In this document: positions 26,182 through 32,845 of the stretch, in pieces
How the letters are laid out: every line of letters begins with the position of its first letter
Position numbering within the stretch: position 1 is the first letter of the stretch
From: JAUQQI01 sp042408785
Lineage (GTDB): Bacteria; Chloroflexota; Dehalococcoidia; JAUQQI01
Direction of reading: 5' to 3'
Assembly: GCA_042408785.1 (NCBI GenBank)
Contig: JBHOQU010000124.1
Span: 1-64,000 of the forward strand
Length of the DNA stretch: 64,000 nt
The notes under the pieces: generated by a model
Told to the model about the DNA's origin: nothing
Database searches by the model: none
What the model saw: only the letters and a program-made list of their open reading frames with translations
Position numbers and translations under genes: made by a program

Positions 26182-27389
26182 CCCGCCGGGATGGGACGGT
26201 GGAGCCGGAGCAGCTCGACCACCCGGTCCAGGACCCGGTGGGCGACCTCGTACTTGGGCAGGAGGGGAAGCTCTTCGGCCCGGCCGTCAGGGTAGACGAA
26301 GGTGACCCGGTTCGTGTCCACCTCGAAGCCGGCGTCGGGGGCGGTGATGTCGTTGGCCACCACCAGGTCCAGGCCCTTCTCAACCAGCTTCTGGCGGGCG
26401 TTGGCGATGAGGTCGCGGGATTCGGCCGCGAACCCGACCCGGATGAAATCCCCCCGGACCTCGCCGAGGATATCCGGATTTCGGACCAGCCGGAGGGTCA
26501 GTTCGGGCTGGTCGGCCTTTTTGATCTTGTCGGCCGCGGCCGCCTCAGGCCGGTAGTCGGCCACGGCGGCGGCCGCGATGAGGGCGTCGCAGCGGCCGAC
26601 GGCGGCCTTAACCGCCTCGTACATTTCGACGGCGGTCCGAACCCGCCGGACCTCGACGCCGTAGGGGTCCCGGAGGGCGGTGGGGCCGCTGACCAGGATG
26701 ACGCTGGCGCCCCGGTCCCGGGCCGCCTCGGCAATGGCAAAGCCCATCTTGCCCGAGGAACGGTTGGTTATAACCCGGACCGGGTCGATGGGCTCCTGGG
26801 TCGGGCCGGCCGTGACCACGATCCTTCGCCCCACCAGGTCGCCCCGGTGGCCCAGGGCCCATCGCAGGGCCCCGATGATATCCTCCAGGTCGGCCAGCCG
26901 CCCGGGCCCGAAGGCCCCCGAGGCCAGGCGGCCGCTCGCCGGCCCCACCACCACCCAACCCCGCAGCCGGAGGGTCGTCAGATGCTGCTGGGTGGCGGGG
27001 TGCTCGTACATGGCCGTCTCCATGGCCGGGGCAATTACCACCGGGACCCGGGCGGCCAGGAGGGTGGCCGAAAGGAGGTCGTCGGCCAGGCCCAGGGCGA
27101 ACTTGGCGATGGCGTGGGCCGTCGCCGGGGCCACCACCACCCCGTCCACCTCCCGGGCCAGGGTAACGTGTTCTAAGGCTTCGGGCTGGTTCGGGTCGAA
27201 CATCGAGGTGAGAACGTCGCGGTGGGTAATGGCCCGGAAGGCCAGGGGTGTCAGAAATTCCAGGGCCCCCCGGGTCAGGACCACGTCCACCAGGGCCCCG
27301 GCCTTCACCAGGTCGCTGGCCAGCTGAACCGCCTTGTAGGCGGCGACGCTGCCGGTTACGCCCAACAGGATGCGCTTTCCCCCTACCAT
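26178..27389 (-). CDS. coaBC: bifunctional phosphopantothenoylcysteine decarboxylase / phosphopantothenate-cysteine ligase
   Basis: A 403-residue Dfp-type fusion for coenzyme A synthesis. The N-terminal flavoprotein CoaC domain (KRILLGVTGSVAAYKA) keeps the active His (LEHVTLAR). Two catalytic positions differ from the E. coli enzyme: the PxMNxxM motif reads PAMETAM (Asn to Glu124), and the substrate-clamp ACG reads ASG (Cys to Ser157). The CoaB synthetase domain from about residue 185 is normal, with NRSSGKMGFAIAEAARDRGA and a lysine-rich KIKKADQPEL segment. Similar substitutions are, as I recall, seen in other deep-branching bacteria, so the enzyme is probably active. It overlaps coaX upstream by 7 bases and meets the peroxiredoxin gene tail to tail with a 4-base overlap. 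Confidence 0.93.
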   Translation of the reverse strand: MVGGKRILLGVTGSVAAYKAVQLASDLVKAGALVDVVLTRGALEFLTPLAFRAITHRDVLTSMFDPNQPEALEHVTLAREVDGVVVAPATAHAIAKFALGLADDLLSATLLAARVPVVIAPAMETAMYEHPATQQHLTTLRLRGWVVVGPASGRLASGAFGPGRLADLEDIIGALRWALGHRGDLVGRRIVVTAGPTQEPIDPVRVITNRSSGKMGFAIAEAARDRGASVILVSGPTALRDPYGVEVRRVRTAVEMYEAVKAAVGRCDALIAAAAVADYRPEAAAADKIKKADQPELTLRLVRNPDILGEVRGDFIRVGFAAESRDLIANARQKLVEKGLDLVVANDITAPDAGFEVDTNRVTFVYPDGRAEELPLLPKYEVAHRVLDRVVELLRLHRPIPAG

Positions 27390-28168
27390 GATGCCTCCTT
27401 CTGCCGGTTAAGTTCGTAGATAATCCGCAGGCCCTGCAAGGTGATGTCGGGGACCACCCGCTCGATGGCGGGAATGTCGGGGGCGATAAGGTCGGCGAGG
27501 CCCCCCGTCGCCACCACCCGGGGCCGCTCTCCCAGCTCCTGGATTATCCGGCCAAGGATTTCGTTCACCAGGCCCACATACCCGAAGTAGAGGCCGGCCT
27601 GAATGGCGGCGACGGTGTTCCGGCCGATGGCGGAGCGGGGCCGGGCAACCTCCACCTGGGGGAGCTTGGCCGTGCGGCGGAAGAGGGCCTCGGCGGCGAT
27701 GCCGATGCCGGGGGCGATCACCCCGCCCAGGTACTCGCCCCGGGCCGAGACCACGTCGAAGGTGGTACCCGTCCCGAAATCGATGACCACGGTGGGTCCG
27801 CCGAAGAGCCTGAAGGCGGCCGCGGCGTTGGCCACCCGGTCGGCGCCCACCTCCCGGGGGTTTTCATAGAGGATCTTTACGCCGGTTTTTACCCCCGCCT
27901 CGAGGACGAGGGGCCTTATGCCGCCGAAGTAGCGGCGGAAAACCTCGAGGAAGGTGGGGACCAGGGGCGGGACGACGCTGGAGAGGACCCCGTCCCGGAC
28001 GTTTGCCGGAGACCAGCCCCCGTGGGCCAGCAGTCCGCTGAGGATAATGCCGTATTCATCGGGCATCCGGTCGGGGTCCGTGGCCAGGCGCCAGGTGGCC
28101 CTGAGCTCCTGGCCGGTGAAGAGGCCTAAGGTGATGTTGGTGTTGCCAATATCGACGGCGAGCAGCAC
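27383..28168 (-). CDS. coaX: type III pantothenate kinase
   Basis: A 261-residue ASKHA-fold kinase for the first step of CoA synthesis. It begins VLLAVDIGNTNITLGLF, with the phosphate-1 motif DIGNTN. GTG 28168 has GGGAGG 9 bases upstream; the longer frame to 28273 would run through a terminator hairpin and is rejected. The substrate region ENPREVGADRVANAAAAF and the ATP-site DFGTGTTFDVV are clear. It is cotranscribed with coaBC, giving two of the CoA steps in one unit. Confidence 0.94.
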   Translation of the reverse strand: MLLAVDIGNTNITLGLFTGQELRATWRLATDPDRMPDEYGIILSGLLAHGGWSPANVRDGVLSSVVPPLVPTFLEVFRRYFGGIRPLVLEAGVKTGVKILYENPREVGADRVANAAAAFRLFGGPTVVIDFGTGTTFDVVSARGEYLGGVIAPGIGIAAEALFRRTAKLPQVEVARPRSAIGRNTVAAIQAGLYFGYVGLVNEILGRIIQELGERPRVVATGGLADLIAPDIPAIERVVPDITLQGLRIIYELNRQKEASW

Positions 28169-28203
28169 CGGCTGACACCTCCCTTTTGCCGCCGCCCGGA
28201 ACC

Positions 28204-28227
28204 AAAAAAGCCTCCCGGCCGGGAGGC
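28204..28227 (-). terminator. terminator-like hairpin in the coaX leader
   Basis: On the minus strand, GCCTCCCGG pairs with CCGGGAGGC (28210-28227, perfect 18-base palindrome), followed by a run of six U (28204-28209). It lies between the candidate coaX promoter and the coaX start. No minus-strand gene lies upstream that it could serve, so attenuation of coaX-coaBC is plausible. Confidence 0.75.
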
Positions 28228-28329
28228 ATCCAGTGCCGTCTCGGTCCGGGCGGATCCGAGCGGTCTTTTTCACGGCTTAAGGCTTAAAAACCCCGGCTGC
28301 CGGCCGGATATGGTCCGGCTGCCAGTTTA

Positions 28330-28358
28330 GGTTAACAGGGAAGGGCCGTCCCGGTCAA
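28330..28358 (-). promoter_or_regulatory. candidate coaX-coaBC promoter
   Basis: On the minus strand, TTGACC (28358-28353), a 17-base spacer and TTAACC (28335-28330). The -10 is weak. It would give a leader of about 110 bases up to the terminator hairpin. Confidence 0.35.
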
Positions 28359-28434
28359 GCCCGACCCCGAACGGGTTTTGTTCCCGAGTTGGCCTGCCCG
28401 CGGCCCGCAGGTCAGCACCGGCCGTGGGCCTTTA

Positions 28435-28464
28435 ATTGAATTTCTTCGATGTATCTGCTATGCT
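28435..28464 (+). promoter_or_regulatory. arsR promoter with overlapping ArsR-type operator
   Basis: TTGAAT (28436-28441), a 17-base spacer and TATGCT (28459-28464). The imperfect inverted repeat ATTGAA-TTTC-TTCGAT (28435-28450) overlaps the -35 and spacer, the usual place for an ArsR-family operator. Transcription would begin near 28470. Confidence 0.65.
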
Positions 28465-28471
28465 GGGGCTG

Positions 28472-28825
28472 GTGAAAGAGGCCCCTTCGCAGGCCGCCCT
28501 TGGTTGCGGTCCGCCGGTGCCGGTGGACTGGCACCGGACCGTGCCCCTTGCCCGGGCGCTGAAGGCCTTGGCCCATCCCGTCCGCCTGGCCATTGTGACC
28601 ATCCTGACCCGGGCCGGGCGAAGCGTCTGCGTCTGCGAGCTTGAGGCCAGCCTGCCCGTAAAACAGCCCACCGTCTCCCACCACCTGCGGCTCCTGCGGG
28701 AGGCCGGCCTCATCGACGGCGAACAGCGGGGTGTCTGGACGTACTACTCGGTCCGGGCCGAGCGGCTGGCCGAACTTTGCGCCCGGCTGTCGGCCCTGGG
28801 AGGTTGCGGTGGAAGTTCGGATTGA
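28472..28825 (+). CDS. arsR: ArsR-family arsenic-responsive repressor
   Basis: A 117-residue winged-helix repressor. GTG 28472 is preferred because the upstream ATG (28460) lies inside the -10 box; the mRNA would then be nearly leaderless. The DNA-binding helix is PVKQPTVSHHLRLLREAGL. The metal site Cys53-Val-Cys55 (SVCVCELE) at the start of the recognition-helix region matches the CVCDL As(III) site of plasmid and E. coli ArsR. Further Cys lie at residue 12 and near the C-terminus (GGCGG). As(III) binding should release it from its own operator and induce the four genes downstream. Confidence 0.9.
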   Translation: MKEAPSQAALGCGPPVPVDWHRTVPLARALKALAHPVRLAIVTILTRAGRSVCVCELEASLPVKQPTVSHHLRLLREAGLIDGEQRGVWTYYSVRAERLAELCARLSALGGCGGSSD

Positions 28826-29255
28826 GCCTGCCCGGCCCGAGAACCTGGTCGACATATTCGGCCTGCTGGAAGCGGCCGGTCTGCCAGCCGCCGGCCTCAC
28901 CGACCACCTGCCCACGGTCCTGGTTGCCCGGGTCGGGGGCCAGCTCGTCGGGACGGCCGCCCTGGAATTGTATGGGGATGCGGCCCTGCTCCGTTCGGTG
29001 GCCGTTGGGGAGGAGTGGCGGGGCCGGGGGCTGGGCACGGCCCTGGTCCGGGCGGCCCTCGACCTGGGGTGCCGGCAGGGGGTGAGGGAGTTCTACCTGC
29101 TTACCGAGACCGCCCCGGGGTTTTTCGCCCGGCTGGGCTTCCGGGTGATTCCCAGGTCGGAGGTTCCGGCCCCGGTGCGGGCTTCGGCGGAGTTCCGGGG
29201 CGCCTGCCCCGAAACCGCCGTTACCATGTTCCGGTCAGGAGGCATTGATGGCTGA
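28809..29255 (+). CDS. arsN2: GNAT acetyltransferase, ArsN2-like
   Basis: A 148-residue GNAT protein. GTG 28809 overlaps the arsR end and has GGGAGG upstream (28798-28803). The acetyl-CoA site is VAVGEEWRGRGLGTALVRAA (Q/RxxGxG/A type). The C-terminal block FFARLGFRVIPRSEVPAPV and the SAEFRGACPETAVTMFR tail are typical of the ArsN2 group found in arsenic operons. The real substrate of that group is not settled. Its stop overlaps the arsM ATG. Confidence 0.82.
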   Translation: MEVRIEPARPENLVDIFGLLEAAGLPAAGLTDHLPTVLVARVGGQLVGTAALELYGDAALLRSVAVGEEWRGRGLGTALVRAALDLGCRQGVREFYLLTETAPGFFARLGFRVIPRSEVPAPVRASAEFRGACPETAVTMFRSGGIDG

Positions 29256-30051
29256 GACGGATCCCCGACGGATTAAGCTCACCGTCGCCGACGCTTACGG
29301 CCGGGTCGCCCGGTCGGCGGAAACTTCGACGGCCGGCTCCTGCTGCGGGCCGGCCCGGGACCTTGACCTTGCCGGACTGCCGGCGGAGGCCGTGGCCAGC
29401 TTCCGGGGTTGCGGGAACCCGGTGGGTCTGGCCGCCCTGCACCCGGGCCAGGTGGTCCTCGACCTGGGCTCCGGGGGCGGGCTGGACGTTATTCTGGCGG
29501 CCAGGGAGGTTGGCCCATCCGGGGCGGTTTACGGCCTGGACCTCTCGGCCGAGATGACCCGGCTGGCCGGGCGAAACGTCAGGCGGGCCGGGCTGGAAAA
29601 CGTCGGCTTCATCCGGGGGGACCTGGAAGCGATACCCCTCCGGGAGCAGTCGGTGGACGTTATCATCTCCAACTGCGTTATCAACCTCACCCCTGACAAG
29701 GTTCGGGCCCTCTTCGAGGCCTTCCGGGTCCTGAAGCCCGGCGGCTGGCTGGTCGTCTCGGATATTGTGGTGAACCCCGACCTGGCGGGGCTCCCGCTGG
29801 GCGAAGGTGAGGTCCGGTCGGCCCTCAGCTGGGTGGGATGCCTGGCCGGAGCCCTCACCGTGGGCCAGTATCGGGCTTTCCTGGAAACCGCCGGCTTCAG
29901 GGGCATCGAGGTTCGGGTCGAGTACCGGTACTCTCCGGATGGGCTGGGTTCGGGCCTGCCGGCTGTGCTGAAACGGCTGCCCCCCGCCGTCCTGGCCGAC
30001 CTGGCCGGCCGGTTTGCCGGGGCCACGATTATGGCGTATAAACCGGGCTGA
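29248..30051 (+). CDS. arsM: arsenite S-adenosylmethionine methyltransferase
   Basis: A 267-residue class I methyltransferase. ATG 29248 has AGGAGG 5 bases upstream, better than TTG 29245. It has the N-terminal CCGP pair (Cys32-Cys33), a second Cys in FRGCGNPVG (Cys55), the SAM motif LDLGSGGGLD (71-80), and Cys143 in SNCVINLTPDK plus Cys198 in SWVGCLAG. These match the cysteine layout that binds trivalent arsenic in ArsM. It should convert As(III) to methylarsenicals. It sits between two acetyltransferase genes and an MFS exporter, all with overlapping or one-base junctions. Confidence 0.93.
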   Translation: MAETDPRRIKLTVADAYGRVARSAETSTAGSCCGPARDLDLAGLPAEAVASFRGCGNPVGLAALHPGQVVLDLGSGGGLDVILAAREVGPSGAVYGLDLSAEMTRLAGRNVRRAGLENVGFIRGDLEAIPLREQSVDVIISNCVINLTPDKVRALFEAFRVLKPGGWLVVSDIVVNPDLAGLPLGEGEVRSALSWVGCLAGALTVGQYRAFLETAGFRGIEVRVEYRYSPDGLGSGLPAVLKRLPPAVLADLAGRFAGATIMAYKPG

Positions 30052-30052
30052 A

Positions 30053-31255
30053 GTGACCCCATCCCAACGGGCCTACCTGCTGGGGCCTGTCCTGGCCCTG
30101 GCCCTGCTGCCGTCCAATCTGGTCGCGGCGGCGGTGCCCCTTTTGATGGCCGAATGGTACGCCGGGGCCGCGGCCATCGGCTGGGTTTTCTCCGCCTACC
30201 AGGTCGGGTATCTGGTCGGGGTGGTGTTTCTCCTGCCCCTTACCGACCGGGTCCGAACGGGGCTGGTCATCACCGGGTGCGCCGCGGTAACGTCGGCGGC
30301 CTTTGTAGCGTTCCCCCTCCTGGCCCACGACGTCTGGAGCGCCGTGGCCCTCCGGGTGCTGGCCGGCCTGGGCCTGGCCGGAATATACATGCCCGGGGTG
30401 CGGGTGGTGGCGGGGGCCGTGCCGGCCCACCGTCGGGGCTTTGCAGTGGGGGCCTACGTCTCGTCGTTTTACCTGGGAACCGCCGTTTCCCTCTGGCTTA
30501 CGGGGGCCCTCCTGCCCCACCTGGGCTGGCGGGGGGCGGGGTTGGGAATGGGGGTGCTGGGGGTCCTGGCCGTTCCCATCGCCTGGTTTGCCACCCGGAG
30601 CAGCGGGCCGCCCCCGGGCGGCCGGTCTCGGCTGGACCTGTCGGTGGTGCGGGTGCCCGGGGTTCTGCGGGTGATCCTGGGCTACACCGGCCACTCCTGG
30701 GAACTTTACGTCTCCCGGGGCTGGCTGGCCGCGTACATGGCGGCGGTGATGGCGGCCCAGGGGCTGGACCGCACGGCGGCCACGTCGGCCGGAAGCCAGT
30801 GGGCGGCTTTGATGTCCGGCCTGGGTACCCTGGGCGTCTGGCTGGGCGGTTGGGTCTCCGACCGGCTGGGCCGGGCCCGGACGGCCCTGGGGATTGCGGT
30901 CCTCAGCGGAGTGATCTCCTTGGTGTTCGGCTTTCTCGAGACGGGTCCCTGGCCGATCCTGGTGGGGGTCGGCCTCCTTTACGGCCTTGCGGTCTCGGCC
31001 GATTCGGCCGTATACTCTACGGCCGTCACCGAGCTGGCGCCCCCGCACCGGCTCGGGTCGGCCCAGGCCCTTCAGGCCCTCTGCGGCTTCGGGGCGACGG
31101 TTATTGCGCCCGTAGCGGCGGGCGCGGCCCTGGACCTGGGGCTGGGCTGGCCCGGGGTGTTCATTCTGGCCGGGGTGGTCGGCCTCGGACTGGCCGGGGC
31201 CCTGGTGCCCCTGGCCAGGCGGCCCGGTAAGAAGCTTACGGAGGGTCTGCGTTGA
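30053..31255 (+). CDS. MFS transporter of the arsenic operon
   Basis: A 400-residue, 12-helix major-facilitator protein of the CynX/NimT-like type. GTG 30053 begins one base after the arsM stop, so translation is probably coupled. Early helices read AAAVPLLMAEWYAGAAAIGWVFSAYQ-like sequence, with a DRVRTGLV loop. It is not ArsB, Acr3 or ArsP by fold. Location suggests efflux of a methylated or organic arsenical, comparable to MFS permeases in other arsenic clusters (ArsJ, ArsK, ArsQ). The specific substrate is unknown. Confidence 0.78.
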   Translation: MTPSQRAYLLGPVLALALLPSNLVAAAVPLLMAEWYAGAAAIGWVFSAYQVGYLVGVVFLLPLTDRVRTGLVITGCAAVTSAAFVAFPLLAHDVWSAVALRVLAGLGLAGIYMPGVRVVAGAVPAHRRGFAVGAYVSSFYLGTAVSLWLTGALLPHLGWRGAGLGMGVLGVLAVPIAWFATRSSGPPPGGRSRLDLSVVRVPGVLRVILGYTGHSWELYVSRGWLAAYMAAVMAAQGLDRTAATSAGSQWAALMSGLGTLGVWLGGWVSDRLGRARTALGIAVLSGVISLVFGFLETGPWPILVGVGLLYGLAVSADSAVYSTAVTELAPPHRLGSAQALQALCGFGATVIAPVAAGAALDLGLGWPGVFILAGVVGLGLAGALVPLARRPGKKLTEGLR

Positions 31256-31746
31256 AGGCACGTCCGGCAACGCCGGCCGATGCGCCGGCCATCGCCCGGA
31301 TCTATAACGAGGGCATCGAAGACCGGGTCGCCACCTTCGAGACCCGGCTCCGAACCCCCGAAGATATTCTGGGCTGGTTTGACGGGGTCCATCCCATCGT
31401 GGTGGTCGAGGACGATTCGGGCAACGTCATCGCCTTTGCGTCGACCTCCACCTACCGGCCCCGGGAGTGCTATGCCGGTATCGCCGAGTTCTCGGTCTAC
31501 GTCGCCCGGGAAGCCCGGGGTCGGGGCGCCGGGAGGCTGGCCATGGAGGCCCTGATTGAGGCGGCCGAGCGGGCCGGTTTCTGGAAGCTGGTCTCCCGGG
31601 TCTTCCCGGAGAATGCCCCGAGCCGGGCCCTGCTCAGGTGCCTGGGCTTCCGGGAGGTGGGGGTCTACGAAAAGCACGGTAAGCTGGATGGGGTGTGGCG
31701 GGACGTGGTGATTGTGGAGCGGCTGATCCCGGCAAACTTGACGTGA
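31252..31746 (+). CDS. arsN1: phosphinothricin/arsinothricin N-acetyltransferase-like protein (ArsN1-like)
   Basis: A 164-residue GNAT of the PAT/Bar family. It starts with TTG overlapping the MFS stop (TTGA) with GGAGGG upstream. It has the family hallmarks IARIYNEGIEDRVATFETR near the start, EFSVYVAREARGRGAGRLAMEAL for acetyl-CoA, and the C-terminal GFREVGVYEKHGKLDGVWRD pattern. Bar/PAT and ArsN1 acetylate the free amine of phosphinothricin and of the organoarsenical antibiotic arsinothricin. Being the last gene of an arsR operon points to ArsN1. Most PAT proteins are a little longer. Confidence 0.85.
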   Translation: MKARPATPADAPAIARIYNEGIEDRVATFETRLRTPEDILGWFDGVHPIVVVEDDSGNVIAFASTSTYRPRECYAGIAEFSVYVAREARGRGAGRLAMEALIEAAERAGFWKLVSRVFPENAPSRALLRCLGFREVGVYEKHGKLDGVWRDVVIVERLIPANLT

Positions 31747-31752
31747 TATAAT
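31744..31752 (+). promoter_or_regulatory. extended -10 promoter of tRNA-Gly
   Basis: TGATATAAT (TG-n-TATAAT) lies 11 bases before the tRNA 5' end. No clear -35, as expected for an extended -10 promoter. Confidence 0.65.
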
Positions 31753-31763
31753 ATAGTGCTGGT

Positions 31764-31836
31764 GCGGAAGTAGCTCAGCTGGCAGAGCGTCTCCTTGCCA
31801 AGGAGAAGGTCGCGGGTTCGAATCCCGTCTTCCGCT
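31764..31836 (+). tRNA. tRNA-Gly (anticodon GCC)
   Basis: A full cloverleaf. Acceptor GCGGAAG (31764-31770) pairs with CTTCCGC (31829-31835). The D arm contains AGCTCAGCTGGCAGAGC. The anticodon arm TCTCC-TTGCCAA-GGAGA shows anticodon GCC. The T arm is CGCGGGTTCGAATCCCGTC. The discriminator is T. The bases after it read CCCA, so an in-register CCA is not encoded. Confidence 0.97.
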
Positions 31837-31840
31837 CCCA

Positions 31841-31871
31841 CCGGGCCGGGTTCTAGACCCGGCCCGGTTTT
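31841..31871. terminator. bidirectional terminator between tRNA-Gly and the FAU-1-like gene
   Basis: CCGGGCCGGG (31841-31850) pairs perfectly with CCCGGCCCGG (31858-31867) around TTCTAGA, then TTTT on the plus strand. The stop codon of the minus-strand gene (TAG, 31855-31853) lies in the loop. Confidence 0.88.
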
Positions 31872-32845
31872 ATCTCTTCAAACTCGCCCGTACCCAGCGC
31901 CAGCTTCAGGGCCGCCTTCTGGGCCTCTTCGTAGGCCCGCTGGGCCAGGGCCGGGCTGAGCCAGCCCCGCCGGACCGCCGCCTCCAGCTCCTCGACGTCG
32001 ACAATCCGCACCGCCCCGTCCGGCAGCCGCACGATGTCCAGCTCCAGGTCCACGTACACCGCCCGGTCGGGGAAGACCTCCACCGGGGTGTTCAGGTTTA
32101 CGACCTCCCCGACGAAGGCGCCGTCTTCCCGGTAGTAAAGCCGTCTGGCCCACCAGCAACCGACCGGAAGTACCACCAGCCCCCAGTCGCCGGGCATGAT
32201 GGGTTCGTCGAGGCTGTCGAAGATGCCCCCGGCCCGGAACTGCCGGCGTAGCACCAGCCGGCCGTCACCCACCCGCTCCACCACGGCCCGCAGCCGGACA
32301 ACCCGACCGCCGGGCTTTAAGTGGATGATGGGAAATTCCTGGCCGGCCCCGAGCCGGGACCAGACCGTCTCGTTTTCCAGGGTCTGAAAGAGCCTGGCTC
32401 CCTCGGCCAGGTCGGAAACCTCCGGCGGCCGGAGCCCGAGGCTCCGGAGCCGGTGGTAGCCCGGCGGCGTCGGCGCGTACCTGGCCCGAACGGCATCCAG
32501 GTAAAGCTTAACGGGCAGCGGAAAGTAGACCACGTGATGGGACTCCTCCCGCCAGAAAAGGGCGAAGGGCAGCCGCCAGCGGAGGGCCTGCAGCACCCGG
32601 CGGGCGGTTTCCCGGGCCCCCCGAACCACAACGCCCTGACGGTCGGGCAGGTCTTCGACCCGGGCCGAGCCGGGCTGGGGGTTCTCAGGCAGGCCGAAAC
32701 GGCCGCGGATGGTGGCCGATGGGCGGGCAATGCTGAACCCCGCGCCCAGCAGGAGGGCTGTCAGGGCTGTGGTGTAAATTCCCTTAACCTCAACCGACCC
32801 CGGTCCGCCGGAATCCGACGCCCTGAATCCGGACCCTTCGGTCAT
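31853..32845 (-). CDS. FAU-1-like RNA-binding/ribonuclease protein with DUF402 domain
   Basis: A 330-residue protein. ATG 32845 is chosen (GGAGG upstream); the longer frame lies in antisense-like Arg/Ser-rich sequence. The N-terminal part SVEVKGIYTTALTALLLGAGFSIARPS matches the start of archaeal FAU-1 proteins (AU-rich RNA-binding, reported as a ribonuclease). The C-terminal third is a DUF402 domain with the acidic pair of the family in YVDLELDIVRLPDG. It overlaps the RtcA-like gene by 56 bases, so two RNA-acting proteins are coupled. The family is mainly archaeal, so acquisition by transfer is possible. Confidence 0.8.
   Translation of the reverse strand: MTEGSGFRASDSGGPGSVEVKGIYTTALTALLLGAGFSIARPSATIRGRFGLPENPQPGSARVEDLPDRQGVVVRGARETARRVLQALRWRLPFALFWREESHHVVYFPLPVKLYLDAVRARYAPTPPGYHRLRSLGLRPPEVSDLAEGARLFQTLENETVWSRLGAGQEFPIIHLKPGGRVVRLRAVVERVGDGRLVLRRQFRAGGIFDSLDEPIMPGDWGLVVLPVGCWWARRLYYREDGAFVGEVVNLNTPVEVFPDRAVYVDLELDIVRLPDGAVRIVDVEELEAAVRRGWLSPALAQRAYEEAQKAALKLALGTGEFEEIKPGRV

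Noticed and set aside
27383..28273. Longer coaX frame from 28273
   Set aside because: It would translate the terminator hairpin and U run, and the conserved protein begins at VLLAVDIGNTN after a good ribosome-binding site.
28436..28471. Earlier starts for arsR (TTG 28436, ATG 28460)
   Set aside because: Both lie within the promoter that best fits consensus; the mRNA would not contain them.
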